Source of the DNA: Gammaproteobacteria bacterium | Lineage (GTDB): Bacteria; Pseudomonadota; Gammaproteobacteria; Steroidobacterales; BM003 | NCBI GenBank assembly: GCA_026193125.1 | Contig: JAPHSC010000002.1 | Span: forward strand, 1-14,510 | DNA length: 14,510 bases | Reading direction: 5' to 3' | Shown here: in pieces, positions 5,828 to 13,914 of the stretch | Numbering within the stretch: position 1 is the first letter of the stretch | Layout: each line of letters starts with the position of its first letter | The notes under the pieces: generated by a model | Seen by the model: only the letters and a program-made list of their open reading frames with translations | The model's database searches: none | What the model was told of the DNA's origin: nothing | Program-made: the position numbers and the translations under genes

Positions 5828-7797
5828 TCCCTGAACTCGGCCAATTCGCACTGATCATCGCCCTGTGCCTGAGTCTGGTACAGGCGTTCTTTCCGCTGGC
5901 CGGCGCCTGGACAGGAAATCGCACCTGGGTGCGCTTGGCCTGGCCCGCAGTCAGTGGCCAGACGGTATTTGTGTTGCTGTCTTTTGGTTGCCTGGTCTGG
6001 TCGTTCATCCAGAATGATTTTTCTGTGCTGTACGTCGCGAGCAACTCAAATTCGGCACTGCCATTCATCTACCGCATTTCGGCCACCTGGGGTGCTCACG
6101 AGGGCTCCATGTTGCTGTGGATCCTGATCCTCGCAGCCTGGTCTATCTCGGTGGCGGCGCTGAGCAAAAACCTTCCGGAATTATTTGCCGCGAGGGTGCT
6201 CGGGGTACTGGGTCTGATAAGCTTCGGTTTCCTGCTGTTTACGCTGGAAACCTCCAATCCTTTTGCGCGACTGATCCCCGCAGCCCTGGATGGACGCGAC
6301 CTGAATCCGCTGCTGCAAGACCCTGGACTGGCCATACATCCGCCCATGCTCTACGTGGGTTACGTGGGATTCGCGGTGGCTTTTGCGTTCGCCATCGCGG
6401 CCATGCTGGAAGGCAAAATGGACACGGCCTGGGCACGCTGGGCACGCCCCTGGACCACCGTCGCATGGTGCTTCCTGACCCTCGGTATTGCACTTGGAAG
6501 CTGGTGGGCCTATTACGAATTGGGCTGGGGAGGCTGGTGGTTCTGGGACCCGGTGGAAAATGCCTCCTTCATGCCCTGGCTTGCTGGAACGGCGTTGATC
6601 CATTCGCTGGCGGTGACCGAGAAGCGCGGCCTGTTCAAAAGCTGGACCCTGTTGCTTGCGATAACCGCATTTTCGCTTAGCCTGCTGGGGACCTTCCTGG
6701 TCCGTTCCGGTGTGCTGGTCTCGGTGCACGCCTTTGCCACCGACCCGGAAAGAGGCAGGTTCATCCTGGCCTTCCTGGTGACGGTGATTGGCAGCGCCCT
6801 GGGTCTGTATGCCTGGCGTGCGCCGCTGCTCAAATCGGAAGAAGGCTTCGGCAAGGTTTCTCGCGAAACCTTCCTGCTGGCAAATAACATATTGCTGGTA
6901 ATCGCCATGCTGGTGGTCTTGCTGGGAACCTTGTTCCCTCTGTTCATGGACGCCATCGGCGGAGGTAAATACTCGGTAGGCCCACAATACTTTGCGGCGG
7001 TATTTGTGATTCCGACCCTGCCCATGGTCCTGTTGATGGGTCTGGGTATGCATTCAATCTGGCGACGCGACAATGTGTCGCGCATCGTCAAGCGCTTGCG
7101 AGTGCCCATGCTGATCGCCGTGGTGCTGGGCATTACCTTGCCCTGGATGATTTATGGCACACCCAGCATCATGACGGTGGTGGCCATTATCGCTGCACTT
7201 TGGGTGATAGGTTCGTCGGTATTTGGACCGGTGATGGGCCTGCTCGACAAGACCCAGAAGGTACGCATCACGCGCAGTCAGTGGGGCATGATCGTGGCTC
7301 ACATCGGGGTAGGCATATTTATTCTCGGCGTCACTGTCACCGAGGCCTACAGTGTGCATCGCGACCAGGCCTTGCGGCTGGGAGACAGCGTTGACGTATC
7401 CGGTTATACGGTTACCTTCGAGTCCATCAACAAAAAGGTGAGCGGACCCAATTACAAGGCCACCCAGGCCACCATGGCAGTTTCCCGGGACGGCAAGAGC
7501 CTGATGACCCTGTATCCGGAGAAGCGCACTTACCTTGTGCAACGCAACCCGATGACCGAGGCCGGCATTGATGCGCGTCTGCATCGCGACTTGTACCTTG
7601 CCCTCGGGGACGAGCTCGGCGACAACGCATGGAGCGTGCGTTTCCAATATAAGCCCCTGGTCAGGTTCATCTGGTTGGGATGCATAATCATGGCCCTGGG
7701 CGGACTGATCGCCGTGTCAGACAAGCGCTATCGAGTCGCTGTAACCAAGACCGTCAAGGATAGTGGGCAGGCAGCCCTGGCGGGAGGCAAAAGCTGA
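5824..7797 (+). CDS. ccmF: CcmF, cytochrome c haem lyase core
   Basis: A 657-residue integral membrane protein of normal CcmF length. The WWD domain is GWGGWWFWDPVENASFMPW (234-252). The four conserved histidines lie near the E. coli positions: His172 (IHPPMLY), His260, His302 (VSVHAF) and His493 (VAHIGVG). Two of these ligate the periplasmic haem brought by CcmE and the others the transmembrane haem b. With CcmH and CcmI it catalyses thioether bond formation between haem vinyls and the apocytochrome CXXCH cysteines. The ATG at 5824 overlaps the ccmE stop, and its TGA at 7795-7797 shares one base with the ccmG start. Confidence 0.97.
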   Translation: MIPELGQFALIIALCLSLVQAFFPLAGAWTGNRTWVRLAWPAVSGQTVFVLLSFGCLVWSFIQNDFSVLYVASNSNSALPFIYRISATWGAHEGSMLLWILILAAWSISVAALSKNLPELFAARVLGVLGLISFGFLLFTLETSNPFARLIPAALDGRDLNPLLQDPGLAIHPPMLYVGYVGFAVAFAFAIAAMLEGKMDTAWARWARPWTTVAWCFLTLGIALGSWWAYYELGWGGWWFWDPVENASFMPWLAGTALIHSLAVTEKRGLFKSWTLLLAITAFSLSLLGTFLVRSGVLVSVHAFATDPERGRFILAFLVTVIGSALGLYAWRAPLLKSEEGFGKVSRETFLLANNILLVIAMLVVLLGTLFPLFMDAIGGGKYSVGPQYFAAVFVIPTLPMVLLMGLGMHSIWRRDNVSRIVKRLRVPMLIAVVLGITLPWMIYGTPSIMTVVAIIAALWVIGSSVFGPVMGLLDKTQKVRITRSQWGMIVAHIGVGIFILGVTVTEAYSVHRDQALRLGDSVDVSGYTVTFESINKKVSGPNYKATQATMAVSRDGKSLMTLYPEKRTYLVQRNPMTEAGIDARLHRDLYLALGDELGDNAWSVRFQYKPLVRFIWLGCIIMALGGLIAVSDKRYRVAVTKTVKDSGQAALAGGKS

Positions 7798-8324
7798 TGT
7801 GGCGCTTCCTTATCCCGATGGCCTTGTTCGCGATACTGGTCTGGTTCTTCAACCAGGGACTGGGGCTGGACCCGCGAAAAATTCCCTCTCCCCTGATTGG
7901 CAAGCCGGCACCGGAATTCAGCCTTCCCGTCTTGGGTGAAAAGGATCGCATGGTTGCCATGTCGGACTTTCGCGGGCAGGTCGTACTGGTGAATGTGTGG
8001 GGCAGCTGGTGTGTCGCCTGCCGCGAAGAACACCAGGTGCTGCTGGGTATTGCGGCTTCCGGTGCTGTGCCGATTATCGGGCTGGACTGGAAAGACCAGG
8101 ATGCGGACGCCGAGAACTGGTTACGCAGCCTTGGCAATCCCTATACGGTTACGCTGGTGGACGAGGGACGTGCGGCGATTAATTTCGGGGTTTACGGTGC
8201 GCCAGAGTCTTTCCTGATAGACAAGCAGGGCATCATCATCCACAAACATACCGGTCCGATCACGTGGGAAGCCTGGCAACAGGAAATCCTGCCGATGGTC
8301 GTAAAAGCCAAGGAGGCTACCTGA
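7797..8324 (+). CDS. ccmG: CcmG/DsbE, thiol-disulfide reductase
   Basis: A 175-residue thioredoxin-fold protein anchored by one N-terminal helix (about 3-20), with the domain in the periplasm. The redox site is WGSWCVACREEH, with Cys72 and Cys75. The cis-proline loop is GAPESF (136-141). It reduces disulfides in apocytochrome c or in CcmH so that haem can be attached, taking electrons from a DsbD/CcdA-type protein that is not in this window. Starts at ATG 7797 within the ccmF stop (TGATG) and ends in the same arrangement with ccmH. Confidence 0.95.
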   Translation: MWRFLIPMALFAILVWFFNQGLGLDPRKIPSPLIGKPAPEFSLPVLGEKDRMVAMSDFRGQVVLVNVWGSWCVACREEHQVLLGIAASGAVPIIGLDWKDQDADAENWLRSLGNPYTVTLVDEGRAAINFGVYGAPESFLIDKQGIIIHKHTGPITWEAWQQEILPMVVKAKEAT

Positions 8325-8761
8325 TGAAACGCTTTATCGCACTGTTTCTGCTGCTTGCCTACTTGCCCGCAACCGGGTGGGCAATAGACCAGCAATTGGC
8401 GTTCGAGGACCCGGCCTGGCAGAGTCGCTACGAGGAACTTAATGCCGGCTTGCGCTGCCTGGTGTGTCAGAACCAGACCATCGCCGATTCCAACGCATCT
8501 CTGGCGGTCGATCTTCGTGGCCAGGTCAAGGAAATGATGATCGCCGGAAAGACTGACAAGGAAATCCTCGACTACATGGTGGCCCGTTACGGTAATTTCG
8601 TGCGCTTTCAGCCGCCGGTCAACAACGAAACCATTTTCCTTTGGGCTGCGCCGGCCGTGATGGTGCTGGGTGGCCTGTTGATCGCGCTGTCGATTGTTCG
8701 ACGCCGTTCAAATTTACCCGTGGGTGATGAAGACGAAACACCCGTCGGAGGAGACGCCTAG
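8324..8761 (+). CDS. ccmH: CcmH (CycL-type), apocytochrome thiol oxidoreductase
   Basis: A 145-residue protein with a cleavable signal peptide (about 1-20, ending TGWA before IDQQ), a three-helix periplasmic domain and one C-terminal membrane helix (about 104-126). The signature LRCLVCQNQ (43-51) gives redox cysteines Cys45 and Cys48. It lacks the C-terminal TPR half seen in E. coli CcmH; that half is the next gene, ccmI. The ATG at 8324 has a perfect AGGAGG at 8311-8316 seven bases upstream and shares a base with the ccmG stop. A longer in-frame reading from 8264 would overlap ccmG by 60 bases and destroy the signal peptide, so it is not used. Confidence 0.95.
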   Translation: MKRFIALFLLLAYLPATGWAIDQQLAFEDPAWQSRYEELNAGLRCLVCQNQTIADSNASLAVDLRGQVKEMMIAGKTDKEILDYMVARYGNFVRFQPPVNNETIFLWAAPAVMVLGGLLIALSIVRRRSNLPVGDEDETPVGGDA

Positions 8762-8764
8762 CTC

Positions 8765-9922
8765 ATGAATACCTTTATTATTCTCACCACGGTCATGTTG
8801 ATGATGGCGCTGCTTATTGTCGGCTGGCCACTGGTGCGCGATTTCGGCAAACAAGACAGCGAGCACCGCAAGAAAAATCTGGTAGGCGGACTGGTAGTAA
8901 TGTTGCTGGTACCGGCACTCTCGGCTGCCCTGTATTCCAGGATGAGTACCTGGGACTGGGACAGCGCCGCAACGAACCCGGGGCAGGGGGCTCAGACTGC
9001 CCCTCACCCGACTGAAGCGGGCGACATGTCTGCGATGGTTGGCCAGCTCAAGGCCCGCCTGGAAAGCGATGGCGGCAGCCCGGCTGACTGGGTACTCCTG
9101 GGTCGCTCCTACATGCAAGCGGGTGATTTCCCTTCAGCCCTGGAGGTGTTTGACAAGGCCCTGGCGTTGGGTGGCGATCAGGACTCAAGAGTGCTGGTGC
9201 AAATCGGGCAGGCCCTGGTCGAGATGGATGAGACCAGCCTCAATGGCACGGCTGGGGAAATGTTTGAGCAAGCCCTTGTCCTGACCCCGAATGATCCGGG
9301 TTCTTTGTGGTGGAGCGGCTACGCGGCCCTCGCCAACAATCGTCCGGAGGATGCGAAGGCACGCTGGAGCAGATTGCTGGACCTGAATCCCCCGGAGAAT
9401 ATCGCGCAGATATTGACTGAACAGATAGCCATGATCGACGGACCGATGGGCGACAGCGCAACGGCTGGTGAAAATAGCGGCGCCAGCCAGGCAGGCATGG
9501 GAAGCGGGGCGGTCGCCAAGGCGACTCCATCCGCGAACGTGGCGCCCCAGGCCAAATCCGAGGCTGTCCCCGAGGGCAAAATAGCCCTGCATGTCAGCCT
9601 CGACCCGGCGCTCGATCTCAGTGGCCTCAAAGCCCCGGCGACAGTATTTATCATTGCCCGGCCCGCCGGTGTGGCGGGTGGACCACCCCTCGCCGTGGTT
9701 CGTCACAGCACCGCGGATTTGCCGGAGACCATCCTGCTGGGCGATGAAAACGCGATGATCGCCGGTACCACTCTTACAGGAGTAGAGGAGCTGCAATTCA
9801 CGGCCAGAATTTCTCTCAGCGGTGGTCCGACGGCGGCCCCGGGTGACTTGTTCGGTCAAATTAACTATCGTTGGACCAACGGCAATTCCGTCGACCTGGT
9901 CATCAACACCTTAGTTAAATAG
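8765..9922 (+). CDS. ccmI: CcmI, apocytochrome c chaperone (TPR)
   Basis: A 385-residue protein with two N-terminal membrane helices (about 4-24 and 38-58) and a periplasmic TPR region. Helical repeats are visible at about 105-140 (ADWVLLGRSYMQAGD), 142-175 and 178-210. An Ala-Gly-Ser-Pro-rich linker (about 228-268) leads to a C-terminal beta-rich domain (about 270-385) of the CcmI type. CcmI binds the C-terminal helix of apocytochromes c and hands them to CcmF and CcmH. The ATG at 8765 has GGAGGAG at 8747-8753, eleven bases away. The stop TAG (9920-9922) overlaps the GTG start of the next gene by one base. Confidence 0.9.
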   Translation: MNTFIILTTVMLMMALLIVGWPLVRDFGKQDSEHRKKNLVGGLVVMLLVPALSAALYSRMSTWDWDSAATNPGQGAQTAPHPTEAGDMSAMVGQLKARLESDGGSPADWVLLGRSYMQAGDFPSALEVFDKALALGGDQDSRVLVQIGQALVEMDETSLNGTAGEMFEQALVLTPNDPGSLWWSGYAALANNRPEDAKARWSRLLDLNPPENIAQILTEQIAMIDGPMGDSATAGENSGASQAGMGSGAVAKATPSANVAPQAKSEAVPEGKIALHVSLDPALDLSGLKAPATVFIIARPAGVAGGPPLAVVRHSTADLPETILLGDENAMIAGTTLTGVEELQFTARISLSGGPTAAPGDLFGQINYRWTNGNSVDLVINTLVK

Positions 9923-10854
9923 TGAATTTGGACAATCTGAAAACAATAATCCCGGGAACGGGCAGGAAACCTGTGCCCCGTTCCCGCAACCTGCACAGCA
10001 TGCCGTCCTCGGCGTGGCAGATGCTCTTGGGTGTAACTGCGAACAGGAAGCCCTACCTGGATGAAGGAGAGCGGTTTCCAGATCTGCGTCTGCGGGTGCA
10101 ACACGTTGCCACCGAAAAAGATCGCCTGGATCGCTACCGCCGCGCCTGTCGTTTTGAGAACAGGGACTACCTGCCCGTCACTTACCCGCAAATTATGGCC
10201 ATGCCACTGCACACCGCGCTGGTTGCCCACCCTGATTTTCCCTTGCAGGTACTGGGCCTGCTTCACCTGCGGAATGACATCGTTCAGCACCGCCAGATTG
10301 GCCCTGACGAGATCCTGAGCATCGAGGTCCGCAATACCCAGCACCGCGAACTTGATGCGGGCCAGGAATTTGACCTGTGCACCGACGTGTACGCCGGGGA
10401 AGAATTGGTCTGGGAAAGCGTGAGCACCGTATTGGCCAGGATTCGAAGACCGGGGAAAAAGGCAGCGCGAGAACGCCAACAAGAAGTCGAACCCGAAGAG
10501 CTTAGTCGCGAGTCCTGGCAGGTCCGCAGTTATTACGGCCGCCGCTACGCGCGTATTTCGCGGGATTTCAATCCAATCCATCTGGCCGGCATCACTTCGC
10601 GCTGGTTTGGGTTCAAACGACCAATAGCCCACGGGATGTGGAGCCTGGCCCGCTGCCTGGCGGCGCTGGATGCCCAGGAGCCCATCGCCGGGGCAACCAT
10701 TGATGCACGCTTCATGTTGCCAGTTTTCATGCCCTCCTGGGTGACATTTGTCACCGGCAGGGACGAGGACCGGCTGCGGTTCAGACTGCTTGATGCAAGC
10801 GCTCGGCGACCACACATCCTGGGTTGGCTCACACCGCACAAACCCTTGCGCTAG
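9922..10854 (+). CDS. Double-hotdog MaoC-like acyl dehydratase
   Basis: A 310-residue protein built of two hotdog halves. The N-terminal half (about 50-175) is degenerate, with LGLLHLRNDI (111-120) at the central helix. The C-terminal half has the hydratase-2 motif ARISRDFNPIH (210-220), with Asp215, Asn217 and His220 at the catalytic positions, followed by FGFKRPIAHGMW (229-240). The family hydrates or dehydrates enoyl/3-hydroxyacyl thioesters (CoA or ACP); the substrate here is unknown. The glycine of the usual SGD motif is an arginine. GTG 9922 overlaps the ccmI stop as TAGTG and has no Shine-Dalgarno sequence, so expression should depend on coupling to ccmI. ATG 10000 is an alternative start. 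No role in cytochrome maturation is known for this family. Confidence 0.8.
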   Translation: MNLDNLKTIIPGTGRKPVPRSRNLHSMPSSAWQMLLGVTANRKPYLDEGERFPDLRLRVQHVATEKDRLDRYRRACRFENRDYLPVTYPQIMAMPLHTALVAHPDFPLQVLGLLHLRNDIVQHRQIGPDEILSIEVRNTQHRELDAGQEFDLCTDVYAGEELVWESVSTVLARIRRPGKKAARERQQEVEPEELSRESWQVRSYYGRRYARISRDFNPIHLAGITSRWFGFKRPIAHGMWSLARCLAALDAQEPIAGATIDARFMLPVFMPSWVTFVTGRDEDRLRFRLLDASARRPHILGWLTPHKPLR

Positions 10855-10858
10855 CGCA
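10847..10858. repeat. 12-bp perfect palindrome over the dehydratase stop
   Basis: TGCGCTAGCGCA is self-complementary over all 12 bases and contains the TAG stop (10852-10854) at its centre. It has no spacer for a hairpin loop and no T-tract, so it is not a terminator. It may be a protein site or chance. Confidence 0.2.
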
Positions 10859-10926
10859 CAGCTTGCGGGCACTACGCATTTCAATTCCAGCTCGCTTCGA
10901 TAGCATTGAGGCGATCGGTGAATTGA

Positions 10927-10945
10927 TATCGACAGGATGTCGGTA
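10927..10945. promoter_or_regulatory. Dyad/hairpin upstream of the V/A-ATPase operon
   Basis: TATCGACA (10927-10934), a GGA loop and TGTCGGTA (10938-10945) form an eight-pair stem with one G-T wobble. It lies 53 bases before the first ATPase start codon. In the rest of 10855-10998 I see no convincing -35/-10 pair. The element could be an operator or an mRNA leader hairpin. Confidence 0.35.
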
Positions 10946-10998
10946 GCCCCGCCGTAGTTGGTACGCGTGGTCAGTTTGCCGCAGCAGTGGTGAGCGAC

Positions 10999-11346
10999 AT
11001 GGTGGATCTGGGTCACTCGCCGGAAGCCGAGGTCAGCCGTGCGATGGAACGGGTGCTGACGGTAGAAAAGGCCGTTGGCGAAGCCATCAAATCGACGGAG
11101 ATTTCGGCCCAGGCTCAGCGCAGGGCAGCAACCGAGCAGGCTCAACGCATTATTGAGCGTGTGGAACAGCGCTTGAGCGCCGTGCATCGCGAATTGAATA
11201 TTCAACTTCGGGAAGAAGTGGCGCGTCTGCAAGCTGAAAGCCGCCTGACGCTGGACAACTACCCCGACCTTCGACCTTCCCCGCAGGAACTGGAGCAACT
11301 GGCATCCGAGGCTGCCCAGTGGCTGACCACAGATGGCAATCACTGA
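10999..11346 (+). CDS. V/A-type ATPase coiled-coil stalk subunit (G/H-like)
   Basis: A 115-residue, charged, alanine- and glutamate-rich protein with a long helical coiled coil (about 10-90, including AATEQAQRIIERVEQRL) and no membrane helix. This shape, and its place at the head of the operon before AC39 and subunit I genes, fit the peripheral-stalk subunit called G or H in bacterial and archaeal ATPases, which pairs with subunit E to hold the catalytic head. Sequence conservation in this family is low, so the call rests mainly on context. ATG 10999 has only a weak GGTGAG just upstream; GTG 10987 and GTG 10990 are in-frame alternatives adding four or three residues. Its end overlaps the next gene by 14 bases. 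Confidence 0.65.
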   Translation: MVDLGHSPEAEVSRAMERVLTVEKAVGEAIKSTEISAQAQRRAATEQAQRIIERVEQRLSAVHRELNIQLREEVARLQAESRLTLDNYPDLRPSPQELEQLASEAAQWLTTDGNH

Positions 11347-12076
11347 GCGCACAGCCCTGGGTTACATGCGCGCCAGGATTATGGCGCGGCACAGCCGTCG
11401 CCCGGGACCGGAGCAATGGCAACAACTCGAGAACTGCCGAAACCTGGACGCCTTTCTGCAGATCGCTCGCCAGACCAGCCTGAACCCCTGGATACAGCAC
11501 TTTGAAGCTGGCGAAGCGCCGGATAGCTGGGAACGCTCCTTGCGGCAAGACTGGCAGGCTTACCTCGCTCAACTCCTGCGCTGGACCCCGGCCCGGTGGC
11601 AGGACGTACTGGCCTGGACCGGCATACTCCCGGTACTGCCGGCGATTGCCGCCATACTGAATCAACAGGTTGCACCGGAATGGGTCAGGCGCGACTATTT
11701 TTTGCTGAATATGAGCACCGGCGATCATGAACAATTCCGTATGGAATTGGCCGCTGGGCCGTGGCAGCGCCTGCTGCAATACTGGCAGGACAGGAACCCC
11801 GTCGCCGCGTGGTGGGAGGCCTGGCGCGACTGCTGGCCCAAAAATGAGCGTGTACTGCTGCAGAGTTTGGCGCCCGGAATAATGCTGCTGAGTCACTCCG
11901 CGGGCTTACCAACTGCGGCGCTTGAACGATTCCTGTGCCATCTGCTGCGCGACCAGCATGCGAGCATCTTGCCGGTCATCGGGCACCTTGGCCTGTTGGC
12001 AATGGACTTGCGCAGGCTCAGAAGCAATCTCCAACAAAGACAGGTGAGAGAGCGACTGGAGGAACTCGCCGCATGA
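11333..12076 (+). CDS. V/A-type ATPase subunit C-like (AC39-like, short)
   Basis: A 247-residue, mainly helical soluble protein rich in tryptophan, leucine and arginine. It opens with ALGYMRARIMARHSRR, resembling the AYxxARxRA start of AC39-type subunits, followed by QLENCRNLDAFLQIAR. Subunit C (d in eukaryotes) is the socket that sits on the proteolipid ring and links it to the central shaft. Typical members have about 320-350 residues, so this one is short and divergent. The call leans on position, directly between the stalk subunit and subunit I. ATG 11333 lies 14 bases inside the upstream gene, and the stop TGA overlaps the next ATG as ATGA. Confidence 0.6.
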   Translation: MAITERTALGYMRARIMARHSRRPGPEQWQQLENCRNLDAFLQIARQTSLNPWIQHFEAGEAPDSWERSLRQDWQAYLAQLLRWTPARWQDVLAWTGILPVLPAIAAILNQQVAPEWVRRDYFLLNMSTGDHEQFRMELAAGPWQRLLQYWQDRNPVAAWWEAWRDCWPKNERVLLQSLAPGIMLLSHSAGLPTAALERFLCHLLRDQHASILPVIGHLGLLAMDLRRLRSNLQQRQVRERLEELAA

Positions 12077-13914
12077 GGCCAAGGCCGGCAATCTGGTTTG
12101 AACTGTTGACCAGCAGAGAGGATCTTGGCGGCGTACTGGAGAGCCTGGCAGCGAGCGGGATGGTCGAACTGGAAACCTACTCCGATATTAGCCAGCCAGA
12201 ATGGTTGCCCGAAATGCAGGAACTGCTGGACCAGTTCCGCACATTGTCTGAGCGCTACCAGCCCTACTGGCCCGAACCCGCACCGGCTTCGGACCATTAT
12301 CGCCAGACGGATAGCGAAACCGGGCGCAAAATTATTGATTCGCTCAAGGCCTGGGCGGCAATGGCAGAGCCACTGGTCAAGGAACTCCAGGCGCTGGCCG
12401 CGGAGTCAGAATCCCTGCATCTTCTGCGGCTCTGGATAAGCAATGTGCCTGAGGGCGGACTCCCGGACCTGGCATTTCTCGGCCGTGCAGGCCCGGTCAT
12501 CGGTGCGCGGCTCTATGTATTGGCGCCGGGCCAGTGGCCGGCCAGCGTTAGTCCCACCCTCATGTTGCACAAGAGCCAAACGCCTGAAAACAACTTCCTG
12601 CTCGCGCTGGGCCCGGACGCGCAGATCGAACTACTGACCCAATCCATCCATGGGCTGAAGGGTCGGGTCTTGCCCTTGCCCGATTGGCTGCCTGGTGGCG
12701 CCGCCGAGGCGCTTGAGGCAATCGAATCGCGTTTTCGCACCATAGGGGAGCGTAATGAATCACTGACTCGGGAACTTGGGCAATTGTGCGAGGACTACGC
12801 ATTGCCCACGGTCCTCACACAGATGAAGTTTTTGACCTGGGTGGTTGAACAGGTGCCGCAGCTTGCCATGACAGAGCATTTTGCCTGGGTTACCGGATGG
12901 ACCAATGACCTGGACCAACAGACCTTGCGCGCGCTACTGGAAGATTGTGGCCACAATTGCCTGATTCGCTTCCCGCCGGCCCCGGCTCGCTCTCAGTCGC
13001 CAATCATCCAGCGAAACTTGGCCTGGGCCAGGCCTTTCGAATTATTCCCCCGGCTGATGGGCACACCGTCGGCAGGAGAGGCCGACCCCAGCCCACTGGT
13101 GGCCGTTATTGCGCCGCTGATGTTTGGATTCATGTTTGGTGATCTGGGACAAGGTGGCGTGCTGTTGCTCGCCGGCTTATTGCTGCATAAACGCTACCCG
13201 ACACTGCGCCTGCTTATTCCGGGCGGCCTGATGGCCATGGTTTTTGGCGTGTTGTTTGGCAGCGTATTCGCCAATGAACAACTTATACCGGCATTGTGGC
13301 TACACCCGATTGAGGCGCCGCTGCCGGTGCTGACTGTAAGCCTCGCAATGGGTGCAAGCGTGCTCTGCCTGGGTCTTGCCCTGGATGCACTGCAAGCCCA
13401 CTGGAACGGCCGGGCGGTGTTGTGGTGGCAGACCCGGGCCGGTCTCACCCTGAGTTATGTCAGCGCCCTTGCAGCGCTACAGTGGACAGGGATGATCTGG
13501 CTGTGTTTCGCCGGATTTGTCTGGTTTGTGATTGGTCACGGTCTGGCGGCCGAGACCGACAAACTACAGCAGGCAGGTTCTGCTATCGCGGAGTTCGCAG
13601 AAACAACATTGCAGCTGCTGGTGAATACCGTTTCGTTTGTCCGGGTCGGCGCCTTTGCCCTGGCCCACAGTGGTCTATCCATGGCTATCGCCGGGATTGC
13701 CGAGGCCTTTGAATCGATGAGCGCGACGCTGCTCGTGTTCGTCATCGGCAACCTGTTCGTACTCACACTTGAGGCATTGGTCGTTGGAATACAGGCCACG
13801 CGCCTGGTGCTGTTTGAATTCTTTATACGCTTTCTACGTGCCGAGGGCAGAGCGTTTCACCCCCTGGTGCCGCCGGAGCACCTACCCGATAAGGACAACA
13901 GGAGAGGATCATGA
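12073..13914 (+). CDS. ntpI: V/A-type ATPase membrane subunit I (116 kDa/a-like)
   Basis: A 613-residue protein: a soluble N-terminal half (about 1-330) starting MRPRPAIWFELL, then a C-terminal half with about seven or eight membrane helices. The conserved PLMFGFMFGDLGQG (about 348-361) opens the membrane domain. SFVRVGAFALAHSGLS carries Arg524, the arginine that faces the proteolipid carboxylate and is essential for ion translocation. The tail RAEGRAFHPLVPPEHL is typical of the family. Subunit I forms the ion half-channels and anchors the peripheral stalks. ATG 12073 overlaps the upstream stop and has GGAGGA at 12058-12063, nine bases away. A longer in-frame reading from 11935 overlaps the upstream gene and is unlikely. 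Confidence 0.9.
   Translation: MRPRPAIWFELLTSREDLGGVLESLAASGMVELETYSDISQPEWLPEMQELLDQFRTLSERYQPYWPEPAPASDHYRQTDSETGRKIIDSLKAWAAMAEPLVKELQALAAESESLHLLRLWISNVPEGGLPDLAFLGRAGPVIGARLYVLAPGQWPASVSPTLMLHKSQTPENNFLLALGPDAQIELLTQSIHGLKGRVLPLPDWLPGGAAEALEAIESRFRTIGERNESLTRELGQLCEDYALPTVLTQMKFLTWVVEQVPQLAMTEHFAWVTGWTNDLDQQTLRALLEDCGHNCLIRFPPAPARSQSPIIQRNLAWARPFELFPRLMGTPSAGEADPSPLVAVIAPLMFGFMFGDLGQGGVLLLAGLLLHKRYPTLRLLIPGGLMAMVFGVLFGSVFANEQLIPALWLHPIEAPLPVLTVSLAMGASVLCLGLALDALQAHWNGRAVLWWQTRAGLTLSYVSALAALQWTGMIWLCFAGFVWFVIGHGLAAETDKLQQAGSAIAEFAETTLQLLVNTVSFVRVGAFALAHSGLSMAIAGIAEAFESMSATLLVFVIGNLFVLTLEALVVGIQATRLVLFEFFIRFLRAEGRAFHPLVPPEHLPDKDNRRGS

Noticed and set aside
6181..7053. Minus-strand open frame of 290 codons opposite ccmF
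   Set aside because: It lies wholly within ccmF, and its glutamine- and histidine-rich composition is the mirror of hydrophobic helix codons.
9865..11352. Long minus-strand open frame (495 codons) opposite the dehydratase and the ATPase stalk gene
   Set aside because: The plus-strand genes here have clear family motifs and coupled starts. The antisense product has biased composition and no domain, as expected from GC-rich mirror frames.
11935..12072. N-terminal extension of subunit I by 46 codons
   Set aside because: It overlaps the subunit C-like gene, its sequence is unlike the family, and the ATG at 12073 has a good ribosome-binding site and begins with the family's usual N-terminus.
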